NCBI GenBank assembly: GCA_944393665.1
Contig: CALYAX010000002.1
Coordinates: forward strand, 1-64,000
Direction: 5' to 3'
Origin: an uncultured Alphaproteobacteria bacterium
GTDB lineage: Bacteria; Pseudomonadota; Alphaproteobacteria; RF32; CAG-239
Length of the DNA stretch: 64,000 nucleotides
The position numbers and the translations under genes are program-made. Positions 7,189-15,756 of the stretch are shown here, piece by piece (positions within the stretch are counted from its first letter, which is position 1; every line of letters starts with the position of its first letter). The notes under the pieces are model-generated. The model searched no databases and had not been told where the DNA came from. It worked only from the letters and a program-made list of their open reading frames with translations.

Positions 7189-8448
7189 TTAAATAAATCC
7201 TTTAACTTTATCCATAATCCCGTCAAGCACCCGCGCTTCGCTGCCGGCCCAGTTATAGGCTAAAGAACGTTTGGCTTCCAGGAGTTCTTTTTGCTGCAGA
7301 AGCTGCAATACTAATTCTTCAAGCTCGGTCGTATCATTAATCTGCATAACGGCGTCGGCTTTTTTGGCGCGGTTAATCGCATCAGTAAAATTATGCATAT
7401 AAGGCCCGACGATAACGGCATCTCGCACCCGGGAAGGCTCAATAAAGTTTTGTCCGCCGTGAGGGATTAATGAGCCGCCGATAAAAACAATGTTGGCCAA
7501 ATCATACCACAGGCCCATTTCGCCAATGGTGTCGGCGATATAAATATCTGTGGACCGGGTGACCGGCTGTTCGCTGGAGCGAAGAGCCGTTTTTAGGCCA
7601 AGATCATTGATTTTGCGGCTGATTTCCTCTCCGCGCTGCGGATGGCGGGGAGAGATAATTGTCAGCAGGCCGGGGATTTTTTCTGCCAGGCGTTTGTGAA
7701 CTTTGGCAATGCGGACCTCTTCATCGTCATGGGTGGAGCTGGCAAGCCAGAGCGGGCGTCCGTCGATTTGCTGTTCCATTTCCGTTTTGGCTTTTTGGTC
7801 AATGGGCAGCGGCAGTCCGGCATATTTAAGATTGCCGAGACAAAGCGACTCTTTTGCTCCCAAAACGCGGAGGCGGTAAGCATCTTCTTCTGACTGGCCG
7901 AGGCAGAGTGTAAAGCAGGAAAGAAGTTCTTTGCTGATAAAGTCAAACTGCTGCCAGCGTTTGAAAGTTTTATTGGAAATGCGCCCGTTTATCAAGATTA
8001 ACGGAATATTTTTGCGCCTGATGGAAGACAGCATGGCCGGCCAAAATTCTGACTCAAACCACAAAGCAACATCAGGATGCCAGTATTTGACAAAGCGGGT
8101 GGTAAAAATGGGATTGTCAATCGGAATGAACTGGTGAAAGGCCCGTTCGGGAAGCCGTTTGTTCATTACATCGGCAGAAGTTACCGTCCCGGTGGTGACA
8201 ATAACATGAGCATCGGAATAAGTTTCCAGAATACGTTGAATCAGCGGCAGCATTGAGACAGATTCACCAACGGAGGCGCCGTGCAGCCAAATCAGTTTGC
8301 CCTCGGGCCGTTTGAGCCGGGGCCGGCCGATACGCTCGTTAAAGCGTTTAACGTCTTCTTTTCCGTTTTCCTTGCGTTTGTTGATATAGCGTTTGATAAC
8401 CAGAGGATAGAGAATGGTGATCAGGGCATTATAAATTTTTATAAACAT
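7189..8448 (-). CDS. waaA: 3-deoxy-D-manno-octulosonic acid (Kdo) transferase WaaA
   Basis: Adds Kdo residues to lipid IVA at the cytoplasmic face of the inner membrane. The 419-residue length is normal for the family. An N-terminal membrane anchor is followed by the GT-B N-lobe with WLHGASVGE (about residue 55; the glutamate is the family's catalytic base), the motif WFESEFWP, and the C-lobe GGSLIPHGGQNFIEP typical of Kdo transferases. The start overlaps the preceding stop by one base (TGATG). It sits between an acyltransferase and lpxK, a lipid A assembly order common in alphaproteobacteria. Confidence 0.95.
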   Translation of the reverse strand: MFIKIYNALITILYPLVIKRYINKRKENGKEDVKRFNERIGRPRLKRPEGKLIWLHGASVGESVSMLPLIQRILETYSDAHVIVTTGTVTSADVMNKRLPERAFHQFIPIDNPIFTTRFVKYWHPDVALWFESEFWPAMLSSIRRKNIPLILINGRISNKTFKRWQQFDFISKELLSCFTLCLGQSEEDAYRLRVLGAKESLCLGNLKYAGLPLPIDQKAKTEMEQQIDGRPLWLASSTHDDEEVRIAKVHKRLAEKIPGLLTIISPRHPQRGEEISRKINDLGLKTALRSSEQPVTRSTDIYIADTIGEMGLWYDLANIVFIGGSLIPHGGQNFIEPSRVRDAVIVGPYMHNFTDAINRAKKADAVMQINDTTELEELVLQLLQQKELLEAKRSLAYNWAGSEARVLDGIMDKVKGFI

Positions 8449-9221
8449 CAGGCAACGCCTTTCCAGCTGTGGTCGCGTTTAATTTTAACGCCGCCTGCCG
8501 GATCGGGACGCGTCGGCTCTATTCCTAACTGGCGGTCGGTTTCATAACAAGCGTTATTTAAAAGATCTTCAAATTTTTGGCGGAAAGTTTCCAATTCTTC
8601 ATCAGAAGCATCTGCCGGCACATAAAATGGTTCGGTGACGCGGACAATGCCTTTTGAGAAAGGTAACGGAATCATCATCTGGTCCCAGGCTTTTTTGATG
8701 ATCAGATTGTTTTTGATGCCGTAAGTAATTCCAAACAACGGTTTTCCAGTCTTGCGGGCATAAAACAGCGGTGAAAGAGTCATTTTCATGCGCGGGCCGC
8801 GCGGGCCGTCGGGGATGATACCGATACTTTCGCCTTTTTGCAGCGAGCGCATGAGTTCCATGGCTGCGCCGCGGGCATTGTCATTGCTGGAACCGCCGAC
8901 AGTTCCAAAGCCGTATTTTTCAAGAACGCCGGCGATCAGGCGTCCGTCCTGGTGCAGGGAAACCAAGGCATTAAGAGGACGCTCTTTATTCCAGAAAAAA
9001 GGAAACATAAGAGCCCGGCCATGCCAGCCGGTTAAAATCAGGCTCTTTTCTTTATCCCAGGTCTGATAAAATTCTTTGACGCCGGTCATTTTCCAGCGCG
9101 TTGTTTTGCCGATAAAACGCGAATAATAGTATATCAGGCTGGAAATCAAACTGATAACCAACGGTCCTTTGGTGACTTTTTTAAACAATTTTTTAAGTGA
9201 TTTTTTGAATTCAGAGTTCAT
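8448..9221 (-). CDS. DUF374 lysophospholipid acyltransferase-like protein
   Basis: A 257-residue membrane-associated acyltransferase-like protein of the DUF374 family, regularly found beside waaA and lpxK in alphaproteobacteria. Visible family blocks are LTGWHGRALMFPF (about residue 60), LVSLHQDGRLI, GSSNDNARGA and IPDGPRGPR, with a hydrophobic N-terminal segment around residues 20-35. A role in lipid A or phospholipid acylation is inferred from family and neighbours; the acyl donor and acceptor are unknown. AGGA lies just upstream of the ATG and the gene starts five bases after the fliN-like stop. Confidence 0.85.
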   Translation of the reverse strand: MNSEFKKSLKKLFKKVTKGPLVISLISSLIYYYSRFIGKTTRWKMTGVKEFYQTWDKEKSLILTGWHGRALMFPFFWNKERPLNALVSLHQDGRLIAGVLEKYGFGTVGGSSNDNARGAAMELMRSLQKGESIGIIPDGPRGPRMKMTLSPLFYARKTGKPLFGITYGIKNNLIIKKAWDQMMIPLPFSKGIVRVTEPFYVPADASDEELETFRQKFEDLLNNACYETDRQLGIEPTRPDPAGGVKIKRDHSWKGVA

Positions 9222-9226
9222 CGTTC

Positions 9227-9478
9227 CTATTTGCCGTTTGTGTCGGTAACGCTGATACCGATAGTTTCTTTTTCGGTGATGACGACTTCACCGTGGCCGA
9301 TGAGGACGTCATTGGCATAAATGTCCACGTAATCATTAATATCACGGTCAAGTTCGACAACCGCGCCGCGGCCAAGCTTAAGCAGCTGATGAACACGCAG
9401 ATCCGCAGTTCCGAGAGTGACGGAAACCTCGACTTCAATATCATCGTTAGAAAGCGGGTTGGCAACACGGGCAGACAT
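9227..9478 (-). CDS. FliN/SpoA-domain protein
   Basis: An 83-residue stand-alone SpoA domain of the FliN/FliM C-terminal type. The motif pattern VEVSVTLG...LLKLGRGAVVELD...NDVLIGHGEVV matches the C-ring protein FliN throughout. Start chosen at the ATG at 9478, preceded by TGGAGAAA. It leads the minus-strand lipid A operon and there is no other flagellar or type III secretion gene in the window. It could be a genuine FliN displaced from a flagellar cluster or a repurposed SpoA adaptor. The domain call is strong, the cellular role is not. Confidence 0.8.
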   Translation of the reverse strand: MSARVANPLSNDDIEVEVSVTLGTADLRVHQLLKLGRGAVVELDRDINDYVDIYANDVLIGHGEVVITEKETIGISVTDTNGK

Positions 9479-9739
9479 TATTTTTCTCCAGTAATTTAAT
9501 TTTGGCCTTATCATATACGATATTTTTCATTCTGCAAATTCTTTCTTGATACTTATTAAATACATATCGCGTACAGAATGCAAATCGGCGGTAAATGCTA
9601 AATTAGTTGTGGATTAAACAGTTTGCGATTGCCCGCCGGGGCTAAATATGGCAAAAAAGTTATGTCTTCTGCATTGCAGAGCCGATAATGTTTTCTTATA
9701 TATAAGTAAGATATTTAAAAAATTTTTAAGGTGGAGCAT

Positions 9740-12112
9740 ATGGCTGTCAAAAAAGAAAAATATCCGGTTCTTCCGCTGCGTGATATCGTGGTTTATCCCA
9801 AGATGATCGTGCCGTTGTTTGTGGGGCGGGAAAAGTCGATTAACGCTTTGCAGGAAGTGGTTGATAATGACCAGAATATTATTCTGACAACCCAAAAAGA
9901 TGCTGCAATTGAGGAGCCGACCAGTGATGAAGTTTATCATGTCGGAACCATCGGCACGGTTTTGCAGTTGCTGCGGCTGCCGGACGGGACTGTCAAGGTT
10001 TTGATTGAGGGGCTGGAACGGGTTAAAATTGACAAGTTTTATAAAAATCCCGATTTTATGGAAGCCAGCGTTACCATTCTGCCGGAAAACGAAAGCAACG
10101 ACCAGGAGCTGGAAGCTTTGGCGAGGGCGGTGCTGACGCAGTTTGAGGAATATGTCAAACTTTCGAAAAAAACGTCGCCGGAGGTTTTGGCCGCGGTCAA
10201 CCAGATTGAAGACTATTCAAAGCTGGCCGATACCATTGCCTCACATCTGGCTCTGAAAATTGCCGACAAGCAGGCTTTGCTGGAGGGGACGACTCTTAAT
10301 GAGCGTTTTGAAAAGATTCTGGGCTTTATGGATGCTGAGATTACGTTGCTGGAAGTGGAAAGCAAGATCCGCAACCGGGTTAAAAAGCAGATGGAGAAGA
10401 GCCAGAAAGAGTATTATCTCAACGAGCAGATGAAAGCAATTCAGAAAGAACTCGGTGACGGTGACGAAGATGCCGAGATCAGCGACTATCTGAAAAAAAT
10501 TGAAAGTACCAAGCTTTCCAAAGAAGCCAAAGAAAAAGCCCTGGCTGAAGTCAAAAAGCTGAAAAACATGAGCACGATGTCGGCAGAAGCGACGGTGGTG
10601 CGCAATTATCTGGATGCGCTGCTGGATTTGCCATGGAAAAAGTTTTCAAAGGTTAACAAAGACCTGAATAAGGCGATGGAAGTTTTGGAAGCCGATCATT
10701 ATGGTCTTAAAGAAGTGAAAGAACGTATTGTCGAATATTTGGCGGTACAGGCGCGGGCGAATAAAATCAAAGGTCCGATTTTGTGTCTGGTCGGCCCTCC
10801 GGGCGTGGGAAAAACCTCTTTAGGCAAATCGATTGCCAAGGCAACCGGACGTTCGTTTGTGCGTGCCTCTTTGGGCGGAATGCGCGATGAAGCGGAAATC
10901 CGCGGCCACCGCCGGACTTATATCGGTTCGATGCCGGGTAAAATTATTAAAGGAATGAAAAAGGCCGGAACATCTAACCCGCTGTTTCTGCTTGATGAAA
11001 TTGACAAGCTGGGTAATGACTACCGCGGCGATCCGAGCTCGGCTTTGCTGGAGGTGCTGGATCCGGAACAGAATAATTCTTTCAATGACCATTATCTGGA
11101 AGTGGATTATGATTTGTCGGATGTGATGTTTGTTACCACCGCCAACTCATACAATATGCCACGGCCGTTGATGGACCGTATGGAAATCATCAGCCTGTCG
11201 GGTTATACCGAAGATGAAAAGATCCAGATTGCCAAGCGCCATTTGCTGCCGAATATTTTCAGCGAAATGGCCATTAAAAAGGGCGAGCTGGAGGTGGAAG
11301 ATAGTGCCATCTGTAATATTATCCGCTATTATACCCGTGAAGCCGGGGTTCGCAACCTGGAGCGGGAACTTTCTAAAATCGCCCGCAAAGCGGTGAAAGA
11401 AATCCTGACTTCAGATGAAAAGAAAGTGGTGGTCAGTCCGGATAATCTGGATAAGTATCTGGGCGTGATCAAATATCGTTACGGCGTGGCAGAAGAGACC
11501 GACCATGTCGGCGTTACCACCGGTCTGGCCTGGACCGAGGTCGGCGGTGATATTCTGTTCATTGAGGCTGTTGATATGCCTGGAAAAGGCAATATCAAGC
11601 AGACCGGAAAACTCGGCGATGTGATGAAAGAATCGATTGAAACGGCTTTTTCGGTGGTGCGGTCGCATTCGGTTGATTTAGGAATCGATCCGTCAGTTTT
11701 TGAAAAGACAGATATCCATGTCCATGTTCCGGAAGGAGCAACCCCGAAAGACGGGCCTTCTGCCGGTATTGCCATGTATACGACACTGGTTTCGGTTCTG
11801 ACCAAAATTCCGGTGCGCAAAGATGTGGCGATGACCGGAGAGATTACGCTGCAGGGCAGGGTGCTTCCTATCGGCGGTTTGAAAGAAAAACTGCTGTCGG
11901 CGCTGCGCGGCGGAATTAAAACGGTTATTATTCCGAAAGATAACGAAAAAGATTTGAAAGAAATTCCCGACAATGTTAAGGAATGCCTGAAAATTATTCC
12001 GGTTTCGGAAGTCAGCGAAGTATTGAAAATAGCGCTGAACGGTGAGGTTAAGCCATATGTGCCGCTGCCGGGACACCCCAACGGTGAGGAAAATAAGGTT
12101 TCGGTTAATTAG
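9740..12112 (+). CDS. lon: ATP-dependent protease Lon
   Basis: Serine protease of the AAA+ class that degrades misfolded and regulatory proteins in the cytoplasm; about 790 residues, normal length. The N-terminal LON substrate-binding domain opens PVLPLRDIVVYPKM. The AAA+ module has the P-loop GPPGVGKTSLG, Walker B FLLDEIDKLG and the GGMRDEAEIRGHRRTYIG block. The protease domain has the catalytic PKDGPSAG serine and, later, the catalytic lysine in the LKEKLLSALRGG region. ATG at 9740 follows AAGGTGGAG directly; an in-frame GTG at 9731 lies inside that ribosome site. It has its own terminator and precedes hup, a common proteobacterial order. Confidence 0.98.
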   Translation: MAVKKEKYPVLPLRDIVVYPKMIVPLFVGREKSINALQEVVDNDQNIILTTQKDAAIEEPTSDEVYHVGTIGTVLQLLRLPDGTVKVLIEGLERVKIDKFYKNPDFMEASVTILPENESNDQELEALARAVLTQFEEYVKLSKKTSPEVLAAVNQIEDYSKLADTIASHLALKIADKQALLEGTTLNERFEKILGFMDAEITLLEVESKIRNRVKKQMEKSQKEYYLNEQMKAIQKELGDGDEDAEISDYLKKIESTKLSKEAKEKALAEVKKLKNMSTMSAEATVVRNYLDALLDLPWKKFSKVNKDLNKAMEVLEADHYGLKEVKERIVEYLAVQARANKIKGPILCLVGPPGVGKTSLGKSIAKATGRSFVRASLGGMRDEAEIRGHRRTYIGSMPGKIIKGMKKAGTSNPLFLLDEIDKLGNDYRGDPSSALLEVLDPEQNNSFNDHYLEVDYDLSDVMFVTTANSYNMPRPLMDRMEIISLSGYTEDEKIQIAKRHLLPNIFSEMAIKKGELEVEDSAICNIIRYYTREAGVRNLERELSKIARKAVKEILTSDEKKVVVSPDNLDKYLGVIKYRYGVAEETDHVGVTTGLAWTEVGGDILFIEAVDMPGKGNIKQTGKLGDVMKESIETAFSVVRSHSVDLGIDPSVFEKTDIHVHVPEGATPKDGPSAGIAMYTTLVSVLTKIPVRKDVAMTGEITLQGRVLPIGGLKEKLLSALRGGIKTVIIPKDNEKDLKEIPDNVKECLKIIPVSEVSEVLKIALNGEVKPYVPLPGHPNGEENKVSVN

Positions 12113-12131
12113 AATCTTTTTCAAGGAACGA

Positions 12132-12158
12132 GCCCGTCTTTTCAGACGGGCTTTTTTT
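12132..12158 (+). terminator. lon terminator
   Basis: GCCCGTC and GACGGGC form a 7-bp stem around TTTTCA, followed by seven T. Confidence 0.9.
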
Positions 12159-12310
12159 ATCTGTGCGACTCTTTTACAGAATCGCAGTTTGATTCTGTTC
12201 AAATGGTTGTGTTTCGTGAGTTTGGGGCATTTTTGAGGGCTAAAACCGGCATATTTATGTGTATAAATATAAGAAAATAACGTTTTTTTGTTTGTAACCA
12301 TTGATTTTGT

Positions 12311-12339
12311 TTGACTAAAGACTTTTTTGGCGCTTAAAT
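12311..12339 (+). promoter_or_regulatory. Probable hup promoter
   Basis: TTGACT (12311-12316) and TTAAAT (12334-12339) are spaced by 17 bp. They lie about 65 bp before the hup start codon, in an AT-rich gap that follows the lon terminator. Confidence 0.5.
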
Positions 12340-12403
12340 TTTCTTGTGGTTAGAGATTTATCTCCACATTGGTTTATAACTTATATTAGAGGGAGTCCTC
12401 ACC

Positions 12404-12676
12404 GTGAATAAGAACGAATTGATTGCTAGCATGGCTAGCGAAACCGGCCTTACCAAAACTGATTCTGCTAAGGCTCTTGATGCTTTTGTTGCTTCCATCA
12501 CCAAAGCTCTGAAGTCTGGCGATGAAGTTCGTCTGGTTGGTTTCGGTACTTTTGCTGTCAGCAAACGTGCTGCTACCACCGGCCGTAATCCCCGCACTGG
12601 CGCTGCCATCAAAATCCCGGCACGCAAACAGGCTAAGTTCAAAGCTGGTAAAGCTTTGCAGGATTCTGTAAACTAA
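12404..12676 (+). CDS. hup: DNA-binding protein HU
   Basis: Small basic nucleoid protein of 90 residues that bends and compacts DNA as a dimer. It has the standard MNKNELI opening, the core VRLVGFGTF and the DNA-binding arm GRNPRTGAAIKIPARK. The start codon is GTG at 12404, eight bases after the strong site GAGGGAG. Codon choice is noticeably biased compared with neighbours (many GCT, AAA), as expected for a highly expressed gene. It has its own promoter and a double terminator, so it is monocistronic. Confidence 0.97.
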   Translation: MNKNELIASMASETGLTKTDSAKALDAFVASITKALKSGDEVRLVGFGTFAVSKRAATTGRNPRTGAAIKIPARKQAKFKAGKALQDSVN

Positions 12677-12684
12677 TATAAACC

Positions 12685-12711
12685 GGAGCCGGATTTTTCG
12701 GCTCCGTTTTT
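12685..12711 (+). terminator. hup terminator
   Basis: GGAGCCG and CGGCTCC form a 7-bp stem around GATTTTT, followed by GTTTTT. Confidence 0.85.
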
Positions 12712-12720
12712 ATAGTTTTG

Positions 12721-12751
12721 AAAAAGCTCCTTGAAAAAGGAGCTTTTTTTA
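12721..12751. terminator. Second, bidirectional terminator after hup
   Basis: AAAAGCTCCTT and AAGGAGCTTTT form an 11-bp stem with a GAAA-type loop and T tracts in both directions. It backs up the hup terminator and could also end a minus-strand RNA coming from 13040. Confidence 0.75.
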
Positions 12752-13037
12752 GTTTAAATGCTTAAACTAATGCTGGGTATGATTGATTTTTCTTGCTTTT
12801 CTGGGGAAACAATTTTAAGGTCTTATCAGGCAGGTCGCTTCGGTTGATTTGCTCAGGGCTTCGAAAACCCTTTGTAATCCTAGTCGCAGCATGACGACTT
12901 AAAAATTTATGCTGACTTCTTACCTTATTGCAGGGTGGATGTCGGCGAATAAGGTTTCGGCCAAATAAGCCGAGCCGTTTAGGATTATACGGTTTTCGAA
13001 CATCCGCCCGCCTTTTAGAAGAGCGGGTTTTGTTTTG
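12752..13037. other. Hairpin-rich intergenic region, possible small RNA
   Basis: About 290 bp without a convincing protein. It holds several perfect stems: AGGG/CCCT, AGTCG/CGACT, CCTTATT/AATAAGG, TCGGC/GCCGA and CCGT/ACGG. A terminator-like hairpin CCCGC/GCGGG followed by TTTTGTTTT lies at 13007-13037. On the minus strand TATAAT sits near 13040 and the bidirectional terminator lies at 12721-12751, so an RNA of about 290 nt could run in either direction. A 105-codon minus-strand frame crosses it but starts inside the glycosyltransferase gene and has no ribosome site. The RNA family was not recognised. Confidence 0.4.
13007..13037 (+). terminator. Terminator-like hairpin upstream of the GT2-GT8 gene
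   Basis: CCCGC and GCGGG form a stem around CTTTTAGAAGA, followed by TTTTGTTTT. It ends about 28 bp before the start codon at 13065, a position compatible with attenuation. Confidence 0.6.
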
Positions 13038-13064
13038 TATTATAACATAAAGGATGTTTGAAAT

Positions 13065-15191
13065 ATGACTAAAACTCACTTACCGGTTCAGGTATCAATA
13101 ATTGTTCCGGTCTATAATGCCGGAAAGTATCTTGAGAGCTGTTTGAACAGTCTGCAATCCCAGACTTTAAAAGAAATTGAAATTTTGTGCATAAATGACG
13201 GGTCGGCTGATAATTCAGAAACGATTCTGGATATTTATTCCCGCAATGATTCCAGAATTAAGGTGATTACTACGGCAAACCGCGGTCCCGCGGCGGCCAG
13301 AAACACCGGTTTGGATAATGCCTCCGGGGCGTACATTATGTTTTGTGATGCCGATGACAGTTATTGTCCTTCAATGTGTGAAGAGATGCTTGCCGTTTTG
13401 GGCGATAAAAATGTTGATATCGTAATGTGTGATACAAATTTGTATAACCGCCAGGGAAAAATCACCCATAATGCTTATTATTTTCCTTTTCAGTCAGGCC
13501 GTCACACTTTAAAGCAAGATATGAAAGCCGGTTTGAATGTTTATTTATGGAATAAAATTTTCAGAAAATCCAAGATTGATCTGTTTGGCATACGTTTTCC
13601 GGAAGGGCATAAAAGCGATGATAATTTATTTGTTTATCAATATGTTGCCTGTTCGGAATCTGTCTATTTTTTGAATCAGAGGCTGTATAATCATTTTGAC
13701 CGTGAAAATTCAATTATGGATTTGTATCATAGCGCGGGGATAAAATTTCAGGATATTCTGGATAAAATGGATATTATGGAAATTTTTTATGTTTTTTTGA
13801 AAAGAAACGCTTTATTTGGCAGCAATAAAGAAATGTTTTCCCAATTATTTTGGAATGAACTTTTCTATGCCTGGATTAATGTTCCCAATCAATGGGCTGA
13901 GAACTTTTTATCCAGGTGTTCGGAGGTTTTGGCGCGTATTGATGATAAATCCTGGCGGACTGAAGATATTAAAAATTTTTTATATGAAAAAATTGAAAAT
14001 CACAATTTTTTTGAGGCCTCGCAAGCTTTAGATATGTTAGTGGTTCAGAACAAGCGTACGCGGCGGAGATATGTGGTTCAGGAAGAAATTTTTCCTGCGT
14101 TTTTGAAGAATGATATTCCGGTGGTGTTCAATTTTGACGATGCTTATTGCAAGTATTTTTCAGTTGTTCTGCAGTCGATTTTAGCTTATGCCGATAAGGC
14201 TGAAAATTATGATCTGATTGTTTTAAATGATGATATTTCACTAAAGAATCAGGAAAAGTTGTTGGTTCAAATTGCTCCATACCCTAATGTTAGCCTGCGG
14301 TTTTATAATATGGAAGCTTATAAAGAAAAATATCAGATCGGAAAATGGTTCATCAAGCCGCATATGAAACCGGCAGTTTATTACCGCTTGTTTATTGCAG
14401 AAGTTTGTAAAAATTTTGACCGGGTAGTTTATTTGGATTCCGATTTAATTTTGAATACGGATATTGCCAAGTTGTATGCATTATCCTTGCATGGAAAATC
14501 TTGCGCGGCGGTGAGAGATACGTTTGTTTCTCATCTTTCTCCGGGGAATGAGTTGTGTTTTCCGGGATTTTGTTCTTATGCCCGGAATATTTTAAAAATT
14601 TCTGACCTGTCGTCATATTTTAATTCCGGTGTGATGCTGCTGGATATAAAAAAAATGAGGAAAGGGCAATTTTTGGAAATATTCTTGGAGACTGCAAAGA
14701 AGAATCATAATTTTTTTCACGATCAGAATGTTTTGAACAGCGCCTTTTACAATGATGTCTTTCTTCTGGAAAATTGCTGGAATACGCAAATTAACAGCGG
14801 AAGCGTATTGGATCTGTTGCAAATCAAAAAATTATCCGATATTAAAATTATTCATTTTTGTTCTAAGAACAAACCTTGGAAAGACAGCAGGGGAATGTTT
14901 GCTTATTTATGGTGGCAACATGCGCTAGGGTCGCCGTTTTATGATGAAATAGTGACGGAAAAAATTTCTGAAGAAGTTAATCGTAAGCTTGCTTTACAGA
15001 TTCAGTTTTTTAAATTTCCAAAAAGTATTCTGTTTTATCGTAAGTATAAATTGCGGTACTGGCGTACCAAGATTTTGTCCTTTTTGTTTTGGGGGCCTAA
15101 ACACCTAAAATACCAGCAAAAAATGATGTTGTTAAAGAAAGAGCTCAAAGAAGCAAAAGCTTTTTTTAAAGGCAGGGAAGCTTGTATTTGA
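13065..15191 (+). CDS. Two-domain glycosyltransferase, GT2 fused to GT8
   Basis: A 708-residue protein with two GT-A catalytic domains. The N-terminal GT2 domain starts VSIIVPVYNAG with INDGSADNS and the DxD-type FCDADDS near residue 97. The C-terminal half is GT8-like: it begins around residue 345 and has VVYLDSDLILNTD (DxD) plus FNSGVMLLD and a final HFCSKNKPW. A basic, amphipathic tail follows, which suggests membrane association. It probably adds two different sugars to a cell-surface glycan; donors and acceptor are unknown. AAGGATG lies before the ATG. It stands alone between two terminators, in an AT-rich sequence like many polysaccharide genes. Confidence 0.88.
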   Translation: MTKTHLPVQVSIIVPVYNAGKYLESCLNSLQSQTLKEIEILCINDGSADNSETILDIYSRNDSRIKVITTANRGPAAARNTGLDNASGAYIMFCDADDSYCPSMCEEMLAVLGDKNVDIVMCDTNLYNRQGKITHNAYYFPFQSGRHTLKQDMKAGLNVYLWNKIFRKSKIDLFGIRFPEGHKSDDNLFVYQYVACSESVYFLNQRLYNHFDRENSIMDLYHSAGIKFQDILDKMDIMEIFYVFLKRNALFGSNKEMFSQLFWNELFYAWINVPNQWAENFLSRCSEVLARIDDKSWRTEDIKNFLYEKIENHNFFEASQALDMLVVQNKRTRRRYVVQEEIFPAFLKNDIPVVFNFDDAYCKYFSVVLQSILAYADKAENYDLIVLNDDISLKNQEKLLVQIAPYPNVSLRFYNMEAYKEKYQIGKWFIKPHMKPAVYYRLFIAEVCKNFDRVVYLDSDLILNTDIAKLYALSLHGKSCAAVRDTFVSHLSPGNELCFPGFCSYARNILKISDLSSYFNSGVMLLDIKKMRKGQFLEIFLETAKKNHNFFHDQNVLNSAFYNDVFLLENCWNTQINSGSVLDLLQIKKLSDIKIIHFCSKNKPWKDSRGMFAYLWWQHALGSPFYDEIVTEKISEEVNRKLALQIQFFKFPKSILFYRKYKLRYWRTKILSFLFWGPKHLKYQQKMMLLKKELKEAKAFFKGREACI

Positions 15192-15204
15192 TAACCGAAA
15201 TTTC

Positions 15205-15238
15205 ATACGGAGGTGTTACAGCCTCCGTATTGTTTTTT
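15205..15238 (+). terminator. Terminator of the GT2-GT8 gene
   Basis: ATACGGAGG and CCTCCGTAT form a 9-bp stem around TGTTACAG, followed by TGTTTTTT. Confidence 0.85.
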
Positions 15239-15336
15239 CTTAAAAGATGAGGTGAAGAAAACTTTTTGCGATTTTTTTTAATTTTTCGCTTGATTTATTA
15301 TTTTTATAAGGGTATAACGTCTCTCGTAAACACGAT

Positions 15337-15412
15337 GGGCGCTTAGCTCAGCTGGAAGAGCATCTCGTTTACACCGAGAGGGTCGGGAGTTCGAACCTCT
15401 CAGCGCCCACCA
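15337..15412 (+). tRNA. tRNA-Val (anticodon UAC)
   Basis: A 76-nt cloverleaf with encoded CCA. The acceptor GGGCGCT pairs with AGCGCCC, the D-arm is GCTCAGCTGGAAGAGC, the anticodon stem-loop CTCG-TTTACAC-CGAG gives UAC, and the T-loop is TTCGAAC. A TTGATT-17-TATAAC promoter precedes it and a terminator follows. Its 3' end is repeated about 220 bp downstream. Confidence 0.97.
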
Positions 15413-15670
15413 ATTAAAATAAAAAACCCCGCATTTTGCGGGGTTTTATTTTTTAGGTGAGTCGCTATCGCATTAGCCAAAACTGGTTAGGCTAATGCGG
15501 AGAGGTTAATCCTGCGGCATCTAATTTCGCTGCGGTCACTGTCGTTCCGCTGGCTCAATAAGATGATACGCAGATGTTGCAGATAAAATCACCGTTAGAG
15601 GTGATTTTACTTAGCCATCTCAGCGCCCACCAGTTAAAATAAAAGTCCCGCATTTTACGGGGCTTTATTC
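15398..15670 (+). repeat. Direct repeat of the tRNA-Val 3' end and terminator (att-like scar)
   Basis: The last 15 nt of the tRNA (TCTCAGCGCCCACCA) with the next ~35 bp, including its terminator, at 15398-15450 recur at 15618-15670 with a handful of substitutions and a one-base indel. The 167 bp between contain two strong hairpins (GCATTAGCC/GGCTAATGC and TAAAATCACC/GGTGATTTTA) and no gene. This is the pattern left by integration at a tRNA 3' end or by decay of a tandem tRNA copy. Confidence 0.75.
15424..15455 (+). terminator. tRNA-Val terminator
   Basis: ACCCCGC and GCGGGGT form a stem around ATTTT, followed by TTTATTTTTT. Confidence 0.85.
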
Positions 15671-15756
15671 TATCCAGATTTTACAGTTGTTATATTCATT
15701 ATATTTGATAACAACAGAGAAGTTTTTGTAAAAAAATGAATTACAAGTTGGGAAAT

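Noticed and set aside
11479-12301. Long antisense frames at the 3' end of lon
   Set aside because: Fully explained by codon structure of lon; no ribosome site or domain.
12870-12895. GCAGCATGA resembling the end of a tmRNA tag
   Set aside because: The rest of the tag and the conserved 5' domain are missing; the match is part of a simple hairpin.
12762-13079. 105-codon minus-strand frame between hup and the glycosyltransferase
   Set aside because: Starts within the glycosyltransferase gene, lacks a ribosome site, is Arg/Lys/Ser-rich without domain pattern, and lies over RNA-like hairpins.
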